A stretch of DNA of 64,000 bases from Runella sp. CRIBMP (lineage in GTDB: Bacteria > Bacteroidota > Bacteroidia > Cytophagales > Spirosomataceae). Position 1 is the first letter of the stretch. The number at the start of each line of letters is the position of its first letter. The notes beneath the pieces were generated by a model, which saw only the letters and a list, made by a program, of their open reading frames with translations, ran no database searches and had not been told where the DNA came from. The stretch covers positions 558,001 through 622,000 of the forward strand of contig NZ_JAAAKZ010000002.1 in NCBI RefSeq assembly GCF_009905605.1, written 5' to 3'. A program made the translations under genes and the position numbers. Shown piece by piece: positions 16,698-25,549 of the stretch.

Positions 16698-17828
16698 CTA
16701 ACGCAATCTCCTCCCCTTCCACTCATACTCTTTCTGTTGGGCCGCCAGTCCAAAAAACAACACATAAAAAGGATAAAAAAGTTGCACTAAAGGAATATAC
16801 CAAACCAAGATACGTTTCTTCAAGAAACTGATAATCAAACCCAAAAATAGAAATTCAGGAAGAAATTTAAGAATTAAAATTGTATTTATTCCAAAATCTC
16901 TCATTTCTTCTTCCAATGCTTTGGCCACTAACACAATCGTCAAAGCATTGACAATAAACACAAAAACGGCCACAATCATCGTTGCTAGCCTACGATTTAC
17001 AGCCCATTTTCCCGCCCAGCGAATCCGTTGCCGATAAAACACCCGCCAATTTTCCTGCGGTTGAGTACGAACAATGGCCGCTTCATTTTTCAAAAAATAC
17101 ACACTTCCCGGATACCGCTGATGGATTTTTTGGAGTAAAAACTCATCATCTCCCGACGCTATCTGGTCTACCCCTTTATACCCCTCCACTTCGTCAAATG
17201 CCGCCCGTTGATACGCAAGATTAGCGCCGTTACACATCGTGGGGTGCCCCGCTTCTAGCAAGCAGGCACCCGTACCTATCAAGCTGGCAAATTCAATGGT
17301 CTGAAAAATATCAAAAGTATTTTTTTCATCCAAAAACGTTACAGGGCCACTGATAAACTTGGCGTTGGTTTGGAGATAAGTCTGCACAATCGTCTCCAAC
17401 CACTTCTCTCCCACCCGACAGTCGCCATCGGTAGCGACAATCAATTGGCCAGAGGCTACTTTCAATGCCGCAGTTATCGCCCGTTTTTTTGGTGACTTGA
17501 CGGCAACATCATTTAAAGAAATAAGCTTCAAATCATAGAATTGGTCTTCTACAAACGCCCGAACAATCGCTTCAGTGGCGTCGGTGGAAGCATCATTCAC
17601 GACGATTACTTCAATATGCCGCTCATCCAACGTCTGTTGATGTAAGTCATTCAACAATACGCCAATGTTCTGTTCTTCGTTGCGAACAGGAATAATCACC
17701 GACAATTTAAAATCGTTTGGGACGGAAATTGTTTCAGAATGTCGTTGAGGAATACGTATCCACTGTAGACAGAGCCACAGGCAAGCCACCGCATACAGAA
17801 AAAAAATAAAAAAGACGGCATACATCAT
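16698..17828 (-). CDS. Membrane-bound family 2 glycosyltransferase
   Basis: 376 residues. One N-terminal membrane helix (MMYAVFFIFFLYAVACLWL) precedes a GT-A domain with LSVIIPVRNEEQNI and VVNDASTDAT, the DxD-type motif ATDGDCRVG, the acceptor motif SGDDEFLLQK and the QRIRWAGKW motif of processive GT2 enzymes; two or three helices close the protein. It is predicted to transfer sugars from a nucleotide donor at the inner membrane. The downstream deacetylase starts 39 bases after its stop and the flippase-like gene lies 47 bases upstream on the same strand, so the three probably form one operon. Confidence 0.9.
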   Translation of the reverse strand: MMYAVFFIFFLYAVACLWLCLQWIRIPQRHSETISVPNDFKLSVIIPVRNEEQNIGVLLNDLHQQTLDERHIEVIVVNDASTDATEAIVRAFVEDQFYDLKLISLNDVAVKSPKKRAITAALKVASGQLIVATDGDCRVGEKWLETIVQTYLQTNAKFISGPVTFLDEKNTFDIFQTIEFASLIGTGACLLEAGHPTMCNGANLAYQRAAFDEVEGYKGVDQIASGDDEFLLQKIHQRYPGSVYFLKNEAAIVRTQPQENWRVFYRQRIRWAGKWAVNRRLATMIVAVFVFIVNALTIVLVAKALEEEMRDFGINTILILKFLPEFLFLGLIISFLKKRILVWYIPLVQLFYPFYVLFFGLAAQQKEYEWKGRRLR

Positions 17829-17875
17829 GCGGCGAAATTACAAAAAACTGGTCATTCCAAGTCTTAACTTATTAA

Positions 17876-18877
17876 TCACTCCCGCCACCACTTCATCTTC
17901 AACATCCAAAACGCCCCAACCAGTACTGGGAGCAAAATATTGATGCACCACAGCGTCAGGGTTACAGCCACCACCCGGGCAGGAGCGATGTCATAAAAGC
18001 TAAAAAAGTACAATGAGGACGCTTCTCGAATGCCCAAATCGCCCAAGAAGTTGAGGGCGGGAATGAGGGTTTTGGCAAAGAATACCAGAAAAATGCAGGC
18101 AAGGGCCGTCAAGATGGGCAATGAAACGTCAAAAATCAAAAGCAACAGACCAAACTGAAGCGTAAATACACCGTAACGTAGTACCGCCCAACGAAAAGCC
18201 CGACGAATTTCAACCAAATCGTATTGAGCAATAACGTCTACGTAGGGTTCAATCCACCTAAACCATTTGAATCGCTCCAAGTAAAGCTCCGCACTTTTAC
18301 GGGTGATAATCAACCAAATACCAAAAACCAAGGTAGCCGTTAATGTCCCTAGAAGCGTTAGCTGAGGCCAGCTTTGCAGCGTAGGATGCTGGCCAATGAA
18401 AAATCCCCAGCCAAGTGTTCCAAAAAATAATGATACATAAAATTGTAGGCCATTGGAAAGCAGCGCCGCTCCTACTCCAGTCAGGCGCTGATGGCTTTGA
18501 AGCGACAGCACCCGTCCTGCGGCATCACCTACGTTGTTGGGCATAATAAACCCTAATGCCAATCCTGACAGAACCCCTTTCAGCGATTGCAGAAAACTGA
18601 TGTTCTCAATCTTTTGGGCCAACAATTGCCACTTTCTGCTTTCGCAGGCCCAATTGAGCGGGGTCAACAAAATCACTAATGCCAATTCTGCAAAGTGATT
18701 GGTGGTGAGCCGTTCCCGCAGCAATTGAAAAACATCCTGTAAACTTTGGCCTTTTTCTTGAATTGTCACGTAGAGGTAAGAAAGCATGGCGACCAATAGC
18801 AGCCATTTGAAAACCCATCCGATTTTTTTGAGAGAATACCGCCGAGAAAACCACGAAGGGGTGTTACTTTGCATCAT
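17876..18877 (-). CDS. Lysylphosphatidylglycerol synthase-TM/AglD-like flippase-domain protein (UPF0104)
   Basis: 333 residues with about eight hydrophobic segments; GLALGFIMPNNVGDAAGRVLSL and the later FLGDLGIREASSLYFF are the typical motifs of the LPG_synthase_TM family, found in proteins linked to lipid-linked sugar or aminoacyl lipid transfer across the membrane. There is no C-terminal aminoacyltransferase domain, so it is not a full MprF. Its start (ATG 18877, followed by a second ATG) overlaps the divergent ruvC start codon. With GT2 and the deacetylase it forms an envelope glycan operon. Confidence 0.82.
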   Translation of the reverse strand: MMQSNTPSWFSRRYSLKKIGWVFKWLLLVAMLSYLYVTIQEKGQSLQDVFQLLRERLTTNHFAELALVILLTPLNWACESRKWQLLAQKIENISFLQSLKGVLSGLALGFIMPNNVGDAAGRVLSLQSHQRLTGVGAALLSNGLQFYVSLFFGTLGWGFFIGQHPTLQSWPQLTLLGTLTATLVFGIWLIITRKSAELYLERFKWFRWIEPYVDVIAQYDLVEIRRAFRWAVLRYGVFTLQFGLLLLIFDVSLPILTALACIFLVFFAKTLIPALNFLGDLGIREASSLYFFSFYDIAPARVVAVTLTLWCINILLPVLVGAFWMLKMKWWRE

Positions 18878-19466
18878 GCAACAAAACCTATCAAATCAGC
18901 CAACTGAAAAAATCATTTTAGGCGTCGACCCCGGCACCCGCATTGCGGGCTACGCAATCATCCGTATCATCGAACATCGCATTGAATTGTTACAATACGG
19001 CGTGTTAAAACTTGACAAATATAACAGCCACGAACTGAAACTGAAGAAAATCTTTGAACGCATCACGCAGTTAATCGAAGAGTTTTTGCCCGATGAAATG
19101 GCCATTGAAGACCCGTTTTATGGAAAAAACCCCCAATCCATGCTTAAACTCGGTCGCGCTCAGGGGGTTGCGATGGCCGCCGCCCTCAATCGCAGCATTC
19201 CGATTGTGGAATATTCACCCAAAACCGTAAAAATGTCGGTCACGGGTAGCGGAAGTGCCTCCAAAGAGCAGGTCGCCTACATGTTGGAAAGCATTCTTAA
19301 ACAAAAATTGGAAGCCCAATACCTAGATGCTACCGACGCTGTGGCCATTGCCATCTGTCACCACTACCACGCCAACGCGCTTCCCTCGGCAGCCTCCAAA
19401 AAGAAAGGAGCAAAAAAAGGGGGCTGGTCGGCATTTGTCAGCGAAAATCCCAACCGAATCAAATAG
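18876..19466 (+). CDS. ruvC: Crossover junction endodeoxyribonuclease RuvC
   Basis: About 196 residues from ATG 18876 (MQQNLSNQ); a longer in-frame ORF from 18786 lies inside the divergent gene and lacks conservation. The catalytic acidic residues are visible in ILGVDPGTRIAGYAI (Asp), MAIEDPFYG (Glu) and LDATDAVAIAICHHY (Asp-x-x-Asp). RuvC cuts Holliday junctions with RuvAB during recombination. A Lys-rich tail (KKKGAKKGG) follows the nuclease domain. The start codon overlaps the divergent flippase start by two bases, so the promoter must lie inside that gene; TACTTTG at 18865-18871 could be a -7 element and would give an almost leaderless transcript. Confidence 0.95.
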   Translation: MQQNLSNQPTEKIILGVDPGTRIAGYAIIRIIEHRIELLQYGVLKLDKYNSHELKLKKIFERITQLIEEFLPDEMAIEDPFYGKNPQSMLKLGRAQGVAMAAALNRSIPIVEYSPKTVKMSVTGSGSASKEQVAYMLESILKQKLEAQYLDATDAVAIAICHHYHANALPSAASKKKGAKKGGWSAFVSENPNRIK

Positions 19467-19473
19467 TTGAATC

Positions 19474-19504
19474 AGGAAATGAGGTTTTTTGCCTCATTTC
19501 CTTT
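19474..19504 (+). terminator. Rho-independent terminator of ruvC
   Basis: AGGAAATGAGG (19474-19484) pairs with CCTCATTTCCT (19492-19502) across a 7-nt loop, followed by TTTTAATAA. Confidence 0.85.
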
Positions 19505-19547
19505 TAATAAATAGTGGTAAAACCCCGCTAAGTTGTCTTCTTGTAAG

Positions 19548-19578
19548 TTTGTAAAGAAAGGTCTCTTGACTATTTTTG
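19548..19578 (+). promoter_or_regulatory. Bacteroidota-type promoter
   Basis: TTTG (19548-19551), a 19-base spacer, then TATTTTTG (19571-19578) match the -33/-7 consensus exactly. It lies 41 bases before the TTG start of the exported protein at 19620. Confidence 0.7.
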
Positions 19579-19619
19579 CAAATAAGTCTATAAACTCGAA
19601 CCCTTAGAAAATCTCGTCA

Positions 19620-20633
19620 TTGTTGAACTTTACAGCCAAAATAACGCTCGTCTATGCCCTTTTTATTGCTTTTTGCAGCGCCCAAGCGCAGGAAGTACGT
19701 ATTCAGGTGTTACAACAAGGCAAAACGTTTAAAGACTCTTCTTTTTATGATATAGTTCCTGTAGGCAATCGCTTCTGGATTGGGGGCAAGTATGGCACCT
19801 TAAAATCTAGTGATTCTCTCGGAAATCTAACGGATGTTTCCTACCCAAACCTTCACGTTGATATTTATAAAATTGATCGTTTTGATGCTCAAAATTTGAT
19901 TGCCTGTGCCGACCAAGGCGTTATTTATAAGCACAATCTTTTGGCCAAGACCTGGGAGGTTATCAAGGTAAAAGGGTACGAAAAAGCCTGTTTTTACAAC
20001 ATGGCGGTGGTAAATGATTCCACGGCGTTTGTGTGTGGGGGTAATACCGCCATTGCCCATTCTCAAAAAACCATCCCTTTGGGTTTTATTCTAAAGTCTA
20101 CCGACCGTGGTCGCACGTGGCGAAAAGTGTACAGCAATGCATTCAAAATGGTTTGGTGCGTCAAATACAACCCTCATAATCAGCAGGTTTATGCGCTTAT
20201 GTACACCCCCAACCGCACCCACCTGTACGCACTCGAAAATGACCGCTGGCAAAGAAAACAAAAAGTAGGGAACAGTATATTTCACGAAATACAGTTTGAA
20301 AACGCCACTGATTTTGTAGCCACGGGAGGCTGGATTGGCAAGAAGGGACGCATTTATCGTAACGCTCAAAAAAAGGTAATTAACAATGCCGGCTTGATTT
20401 GGGGGCGGGTTTCTAACCACAAATATGACCTGTATACCGCCTGCGACGGACAAATCGTGTTGGATAATAAAACGGGGAATTATAAGCGATTTGGCGTAAA
20501 GCTCAACGACCAATTTAGTATATATGAAGCTATTTTCACTTCCGACCACACAGCTTTGGCCATCGGGAGTGCGCAAACGCTGCTACACATCACCGTAGTT
20601 GATTCTGATATGACGGCTAGTCACGCCCAGTGA
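19620..20633 (+). CDS. Exported beta-propeller-like (BNR/Asp-box) protein
   Basis: 337 residues. An in-frame stop lies just before the TTG at 19620 and no ATG follows within the signal peptide, so translation must begin at TTG 19620 or 19623. The signal peptide ends near FCSAQAQ. The mature part has repeated GG-K-hydrophobic strands and one clear Asp-box, STDRGRTWRKV (near residue 165), typical of BNR/sialidase-like or photosynthesis-stability-factor (YCF48-like) propellers. Binding partner unknown. Its last 17 bases overlap the 3' end of the convergent gene at 20617. Confidence 0.7.
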   Translation: MLNFTAKITLVYALFIAFCSAQAQEVRIQVLQQGKTFKDSSFYDIVPVGNRFWIGGKYGTLKSSDSLGNLTDVSYPNLHVDIYKIDRFDAQNLIACADQGVIYKHNLLAKTWEVIKVKGYEKACFYNMAVVNDSTAFVCGGNTAIAHSQKTIPLGFILKSTDRGRTWRKVYSNAFKMVWCVKYNPHNQQVYALMYTPNRTHLYALENDRWQRKQKVGNSIFHEIQFENATDFVATGGWIGKKGRIYRNAQKKVINNAGLIWGRVSNHKYDLYTACDGQIVLDNKTGNYKRFGVKLNDQFSIYEAIFTSDHTALAIGSAQTLLHITVVDSDMTASHAQ

Positions 20634-22176
20634 TTGATTGACTGAGATTTTCCTGCATGATGTATTTTTGCAATGCTTGCGCCACCAGCGCCGTTGTGTA
20701 AGCATCTGATGTAAAATAGAGCACATTTCGCACCACCGTTCCACCAGAAAAGTAAACACCTCCTTTCCAAAACACCTTACTATCAACACATTGCCGTTGA
20801 CTACGCAAAAAATTTACGGCCCGATTAAATGTAGAATGGGGGACGTTTAGCCCTATCTTTTTAAAATTCAGCAAGGCCAACAACGCATAAGTCGTCGACT
20901 GTAACTCGTCACCATGATTTACCCGACGGCGACTCCGATAGCTTCCTGCCTGCCGTTGCGACTCCATCAAATGCTGAAGCATCAAGCGCGCAGTGGGGAG
21001 CAAGGCGGTATCTCCCGCCGCCAAAGCCCGCGAAACTGCATAATGAAAATGATATCGATTGGGATAATAATGCCCCGCCCGGCTCCAGCGTTTTCTTAGG
21101 GCCTGATGATAAATAAAACGATGAGCACCGCTTGTGCCTTTGCTCAAAACTAACTCACCATTTTGGGCCAAATAAGTCAGCACATTAGCATTTACGACGG
21201 CGTCAACGTCATTGGTTCCGTAGGGGATATAAGGGCGATACGGCTTTGGATAACAAATACTTTGTTTCAAATAAAATATCTGATTGTGGCCGAAGGTTTT
21301 GACAATGCTCCATTTTTTAAAAGCTGCCTCCTGCCCTAGCCAAGTCATATACGCTCCCGAATGTGCACAACCATTAAACAAATAATTATACCAATGCCGA
21401 TTTTTTCGGAGCGTGTCAAGATAGGTATCAAATAATTGAAAGGGTGCCAATCGACGTTCCGAAGCATCACTAAAATCCGATAGCGAGTCATTGACAACTG
21501 GCAAGGTTGTTTTTTTTTCGAAAATTTGACGATGATATAATCTCGCCAAATTGCCAGATGCAGTATCGTCGGCATCATTTTCGACATTGGCCGCATTGTT
21601 TATGTAGCGCGACCTAAGTTTGTAGTGCGTAGGTCGCCGCACCCACGGCACATAACTAGGTTGGGGACCTTTCTGCAAATCCCGATTGGGTGGTAGTAGC
21701 TTCCAAAAATTGTACCGTTGCTCGGTGGCATAGCTTTGAATCTCAGGAAACGAAGCACGCAACATCGGCAGGATTTGCGTCAAAGACGTATCGGTTAAGT
21801 ACATCTCCGACAATAAGTTATAAATACCTGACGTTGTAAAGCTATTGGAATCACGGTATTTTTGTCGCGTACCCAGCAAGACAAAACGTTTATACATTTG
21901 CATGTAAGCAGGCCATTCTCCAATGTACGTTTTTCCCTCAATGGTTTCCTTACACTGTGTATCCGCTAAAAATTGAAGCGCACCTTTCAAATCATTTTGA
22001 AGCGTATCAAATGAAATTTTCGACTGGGCTATTGTTTGTAAAGACGTAAAAAGTAGCCAAAACAAGCAAACCCATCTCCTAACCCATTGCGTAAGGAGAA
22101 AAGAGCTTAGGTTCAGGCGCTCCAATTTGTGCAGCTGTTCAAAACACCCTTTGATAATATTTATAGAAAATCTCAT
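20617..22176 (-). CDS. Exported protein with prenyltransferase/terpene-cyclase-like toroid region
   Basis: About 519 residues from ATG 22176 (a TTG at 22197 adds seven). A basic leader is followed by a hydrophobic segment ending in SLQTIAQS, so it is probably exported. The N-terminal 60-residue segment GALQFLADTQ...GEWPAYMQMY and the C-terminal TYALLALLNFKKIG, AVNFLRSQRQ are helical-repeat elements like those of alpha/alpha-toroid proteins; NDADDTASGNLA contains a DxDDTA motif similar to the class II terpene cyclase acid motif. No terpene genes are nearby and an exported cyclase would be odd, so function stays open. It overlaps the convergent gene by 17 bases. Confidence 0.65.
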   Translation of the reverse strand: MRFSINIIKGCFEQLHKLERLNLSSFLLTQWVRRWVCLFWLLFTSLQTIAQSKISFDTLQNDLKGALQFLADTQCKETIEGKTYIGEWPAYMQMYKRFVLLGTRQKYRDSNSFTTSGIYNLLSEMYLTDTSLTQILPMLRASFPEIQSYATEQRYNFWKLLPPNRDLQKGPQPSYVPWVRRPTHYKLRSRYINNAANVENDADDTASGNLARLYHRQIFEKKTTLPVVNDSLSDFSDASERRLAPFQLFDTYLDTLRKNRHWYNYLFNGCAHSGAYMTWLGQEAAFKKWSIVKTFGHNQIFYLKQSICYPKPYRPYIPYGTNDVDAVVNANVLTYLAQNGELVLSKGTSGAHRFIYHQALRKRWSRAGHYYPNRYHFHYAVSRALAAGDTALLPTARLMLQHLMESQRQAGSYRSRRRVNHGDELQSTTYALLALLNFKKIGLNVPHSTFNRAVNFLRSQRQCVDSKVFWKGGVYFSGGTVVRNVLYFTSDAYTTALVAQALQKYIMQENLSQSITGRD

Positions 22177-22316
22177 TAGAACGGACAATAGACCCAATTT
22201 TATGTTCGTTATTAGACCGGTAAATTAAACGGATTAATCCCTAGGTATAATCAAAAAATCGGGGTTATTTAAGTTTGGCAAAGTTATTGATACAGAACAA
22301 ATCAATAGAATTTTAG

Positions 22317-22345
22317 TTGTATTTTAGGCAATAATCGTATTTTTG
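22317..22345 (+). promoter_or_regulatory. Probable gldJ promoter
   Basis: TTG (22317-22319), an 18-base spacer and TATTTTTG (22338-22345) fit the Bacteroidota -33/-7 consensus. The predicted leader to the ATG at 22431 is about 80 nt. Confidence 0.55.
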
Positions 22346-22430
22346 CCCGATTCTTTACCAAGAAAGAGTATCACTTGTAGCACAATAACGAGCAACGAAT
22401 ATCAAAATAACGATTAACTATTTAATCTAA

Positions 22431-23738
22431 ATGGTCAAATTCAGTATGAAAGCGGCGATTTGGGTACTGGCAGCCACGGTGCTGTTTAGTGCTTGTAAGT
22501 CAAAACACCCTTCCAGCCTTAATCCAGGCAAAAAAAGTACGGCTACAAACTCCGACTTTGCCTCTAAGAATGGAAAGAAAAGTAAAAAGAAGAAAGGTGC
22601 GGCAGATTCGCAGGAATCAGACGGTTTTGTGGTATTACCTTACAAGTCACAAGTTGTAGGACCCAACCTTGTCTTTATTGAAGGCGGTCGTTTTACGATG
22701 GGGGCGTTGGAAGAAGATGTGATGAGTACGCACGACAACCGCGAGCGTACTGTGAGTGTGCAGTCATTTTACATGGACGAAACAGAAATTGCCAATTTGC
22801 ACTATTTGGAGTATTTGCACTATACCCAACGCGACTCGTCGGCAGAAGTATATGCAAAAGCGTTGCCTGATACCACAGTGTGGTACGATCCATTGTCTTT
22901 CAATGATTCATATGTAACCTATTATTTCCGTCACCCAGGTTTCCGTATGTACCCTGTTGTAGGTATTTCATGGGTTCAGGCCAACGATTATTCTACATGG
23001 CGGACCAATTTTGTGAACAGCAACTTGGCTAAACAAGCTAATGGCAAAAGCAAAAAAGGCTCTCCTATGAAGCGTAGCAAGAAAAAAGGACAAGCTGCGG
23101 CCGAGTCAGAGGCTTTGATGGCCAGTTCGCCTTCGGCACGCCCAGCGGTAGAAAGTGGCTATGTATTACCTGATTATCGCCTACCTACAGAAGCCGAGTG
23201 GGAATATGCCTCCAAAGCCATGATTGGTACGCAGTATGCCGACGAAAACCAATCCAATCAGCGAATTTATCCTTGGGACGGTTCATCGATGCGCAATCCT
23301 CGCGGCAAAAACAAAGGTCAAATGTTGGCCAACTTCAAACGGGCGCGCGGTGACTATGCGGGTATTGCTGGTAAATCAAACGATGGCGCCATCATTACTG
23401 AAGAAATTTACAAGTATCCGCCAAATGATTTCGGTTTGTACAATATGGCTGGAAACGTAAATGAGTGGGTGTATGACGTATATCGTCCACTTTCATACAT
23501 GGACTTCAAAGATTTGAACCCACTACGTCGGGATGGTTTTTTGGATGACGAAAAACGCTACGACGCCAAAAACAGCAACTCAGTCGTAAATGATAAGTTG
23601 CGGGTTTATAAAGGCGGCTCTTGGAATGACGTAGCCTATTGGCTTTCACCAGGTACGCGTCGTTTCTTATCGCAGGATTCATCTACCGCAACCATCGGTT
23701 TCCGTTGCGCAATGATTTCAACGGGAAGAAATAAATAG
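22431..23738 (+). CDS. gldJ: Gliding motility lipoprotein GldJ (formylglycine-generating-enzyme-like)
   Basis: 435 residues. The signal peptide ends in a lipobox (LFSAC), so the protein is a lipoprotein. A Lys-rich linker (about residues 40-60) leads into a sulfatase-modifying-factor-like domain: FIEGGRFTMGALEEDVM, FYMDETEIANLHYLEYL, ALPDTTVWYDPL, VVGISWVQANDY, RLPTEAEWEYA and the terminal WLSPGTRRFLSQDSS/IGFRCAM. The combination NLxYLEYLxY, ALPDTxVW and PGTRR is characteristic of GldJ more than GldK. GldJ is needed for T9SS function and gliding; this fits the T9SS substrates encoded in the same window. An extra Lys/Ser/Ala-rich insertion sits at about residues 198-240. GldK cannot be fully excluded. 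Confidence 0.8.
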   Translation: MVKFSMKAAIWVLAATVLFSACKSKHPSSLNPGKKSTATNSDFASKNGKKSKKKKGAADSQESDGFVVLPYKSQVVGPNLVFIEGGRFTMGALEEDVMSTHDNRERTVSVQSFYMDETEIANLHYLEYLHYTQRDSSAEVYAKALPDTTVWYDPLSFNDSYVTYYFRHPGFRMYPVVGISWVQANDYSTWRTNFVNSNLAKQANGKSKKGSPMKRSKKKGQAAAESEALMASSPSARPAVESGYVLPDYRLPTEAEWEYASKAMIGTQYADENQSNQRIYPWDGSSMRNPRGKNKGQMLANFKRARGDYAGIAGKSNDGAIITEEIYKYPPNDFGLYNMAGNVNEWVYDVYRPLSYMDFKDLNPLRRDGFLDDEKRYDAKNSNSVVNDKLRVYKGGSWNDVAYWLSPGTRRFLSQDSSTATIGFRCAMISTGRNK

Positions 23739-23762
23739 ACATTCCATTTTTTGAAATAGAAA

Positions 23763-23800
23763 GAGGGGCGATTGCAAATGCAGTCGCCCCTCCTTTTTTT
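23763..23800 (+). terminator. Terminator after gldJ
   Basis: AGGGGCGA (23764-23771) pairs with TCGCCCCT (23784-23791), with an inner TGC/GCA helix, followed by CCTTTTTTT. Confidence 0.85.
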
Positions 23801-23813
23801 GAGATAATTCCTC

Positions 23814-24521
23814 CTAATACGCCGCCGCGATTGTTATGACCGATACTTCCTTCGCGCCGTTTTTGCGCAATTCAATGATTGCCGACTCCAACGTTGAACC
23901 CGTCGTAACGATATCGTCTACCAAGGCAATGCGTCGGGTATGGATTTTTTCGGGCTGTGTGATTTCAAAAATGCCCGACACATTCTCAAATCGTTCGAAG
24001 CGGGTTTTATGCGTTTGAGTCTCCGTGAATTTGCCCCGTTTCAAAATTTCACCCGACCACGGAATTCCTAAACTTGCCGAAAGGCCCGCCGCAAATTGGT
24101 CGCTTTGATTATAGCCCCGCTGCGCCAATTTTCGGGGATGAAGAGGGATGGGAAGCACCCAATCAAAAGAATGCCCCTCGCCCGCTTGCAAAAGTTCATG
24201 CCCATAGATTTGTCCCAGCACCTTTCCCACTTCGGGGCGTTTGCCGTACTTGAGTTGATGTAGCATCCGTTGTACTCCGCCTCCTTTTTCAAACTTCAAA
24301 AAGGAGTAAACATTTTCCACGGGTACTTTCCCCGCAAATTTTTCTGCTAGTGCAGGAATCTTCATCAAATGAGACTGCGTACGGGGTAAATTTGCCCGGC
24401 ATTTAGTGCAGATACACTCCTCATTACCTACCAATTGCGCCTTACAAGAGCTACACAGATTTGGATAAAACAAATCAAGTACGTCGCGCCAGAAAAGGGC
24501 AAATTGCAGTTTTGGAGGCAT
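23814..24521 (-). CDS. comF: ComF family protein (phosphoribosyltransferase-like)
   Basis: 235 residues. Two CxxC pairs at the N-terminus (LCSSC and CICTKC) form the zinc ribbon, and the phosphoribosyltransferase fold ends in the PRPP-binding loop RRIALVDDIVTTGSTL. ComF proteins are required for uptake of transforming DNA in competent species, where they interact with ComFA and priming proteins; most genomes keep one copy without known competence. Here it stands alone on the minus strand, followed by no related gene. Confidence 0.9.
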   Translation of the reverse strand: MPPKLQFALFWRDVLDLFYPNLCSSCKAQLVGNEECICTKCRANLPRTQSHLMKIPALAEKFAGKVPVENVYSFLKFEKGGGVQRMLHQLKYGKRPEVGKVLGQIYGHELLQAGEGHSFDWVLPIPLHPRKLAQRGYNQSDQFAAGLSASLGIPWSGEILKRGKFTETQTHKTRFERFENVSGIFEITQPEKIHTRRIALVDDIVTTGSTLESAIIELRKNGAKEVSVITIAAAY

Positions 24522-24550
24522 TTTGGTATATTATTAGTCAAATCTATTTT

Positions 24551-25378
24551 TTAACGACTGAATAAAATCGGATTCAGCGGGCTATCTGGTATACTTCCAA
24601 CGGGCGCCGACGCCAGCCATGTTTCCCAATCGGCGGTTTGATAGCTGTTTCGGGGTTGCATCACGCGTTGGTCTTTGTCCATGTATATCATCGTCATTAC
24701 TTTACGAGCAGTTTTAGAGACATTGGGTCCCGCGCGGTGAAACAGCCAACCAGCATGATAACTCACTTCTCCTAACTCAAAAGGACCTTCGTTGAGATTA
24801 AATTGCGTCAGACTTTGAGACATCAAAGATTCGCTTTCGTCACTAATTTCGAGGTCACGCCCAATCTCAACGGCTTGGCTTTTTTCAGCAAACGCCAACG
24901 GGCCCATTTCCATCGGTGTAGCCTGCAATGGAATCCAAACGGTTATGGTCTTAGGTGAAGCCAATGGCCAATAAAACTGATCCGCGTGCCAAGGCGTAAT
25001 ACCGCCCGTCGGTTCTTTATAGAGGGCTTGATCGTGGTATAAACGAACTCCGTCCACTTCCATTAAGTCGGCGGCAATTTGGGCGAGGCGCTTCGAAAAC
25101 ACAAATTCCTTGGCCGTTTCGTCTTCCCGCCAAAGGTTCATGATTTGCAAAAAGGCGCGTTCATACGTGGTGCGCTCTTCCATCGGTTTGGTCAATTTAT
25201 TAAGTTTAAAAACCAAATCAGTAATGATGTCACCGTAATACGAAAGTACTTCGGGACTCAACACATTTTTGAGTTTTATGTAGCCAAATTCCTGATAAAA
25301 TGCAATGGCTTCGGGCGAAACCGAATAAGGTGTATTTAGTTCTTCCTTCAACACCGTGGTATCAATTGTTGCGAGCAT
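24551..25378 (-). CDS. Phytanoyl-CoA dioxygenase (PhyH) family protein
   Basis: 275 residues. The iron-binding facial triad is visible as His-x-Asp in TPWHADQFYW (about residue 130) and a distal His in GWLFHRAGPNVSK; the Arg in RKVMTMIYMD is placed to bind 2-oxoglutarate. TVWIPLQATPMEMGPLAF is the conserved strand pair between them. Substrate unknown. The gene diverges from an AraC-family regulator (171-base gap), a layout that suggests the regulator controls it. Only distantly similar to the truncated PhyH protein at the left end. Confidence 0.88.
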   Translation of the reverse strand: MLATIDTTVLKEELNTPYSVSPEAIAFYQEFGYIKLKNVLSPEVLSYYGDIITDLVFKLNKLTKPMEERTTYERAFLQIMNLWREDETAKEFVFSKRLAQIAADLMEVDGVRLYHDQALYKEPTGGITPWHADQFYWPLASPKTITVWIPLQATPMEMGPLAFAEKSQAVEIGRDLEISDESESLMSQSLTQFNLNEGPFELGEVSYHAGWLFHRAGPNVSKTARKVMTMIYMDKDQRVMQPRNSYQTADWETWLASAPVGSIPDSPLNPILFSR

Positions 25379-25451
25379 AAGTATAGATGGTTAGCTTAAC
25401 TGTTGATACAAAATAACAGAATTTTCAAAATGAGAAAATACGATTTTTTGA

Positions 25452-25480
25452 TTATAATATATGGTATATTAACTTATAAT
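25452..25480. promoter_or_regulatory. Direct repeats in the PhyH/araC divergent gap
   Basis: TTATAAT occurs at 25452-25458 and 25474-25480, 22 bases (two helical turns) apart, between the divergent PhyH and AraC-type genes. Tandem half-sites at such spacing are usual for AraC-family dimers. A -7-like TATTTTTG at 25515-25522 precedes the regulator. The A+T content makes chance occurrence possible. Confidence 0.35.
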
Positions 25481-25549
25481 AGACTACATAAAAACAAATA
25501 AGGCAAATATTTGATATTTTTGGTATTGCAGTCCTAACAACTTAAAGCC

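Noticed and set aside
15984-18877. Capsule or exopolysaccharide biosynthesis locus extending to 57.7 kb
   Set aside because: The CapD-type gene is 40 kb away and shares no operon; only the three-gene flippase/GT2/deacetylase run can be supported as a unit.
22275-22292. TTGGCAAAGTTATTGA before gldJ as a sigma-54 promoter
   Set aside because: The -12 pair is GA, and a much better TTG-N18-TATTTTTG promoter lies closer to the gene.
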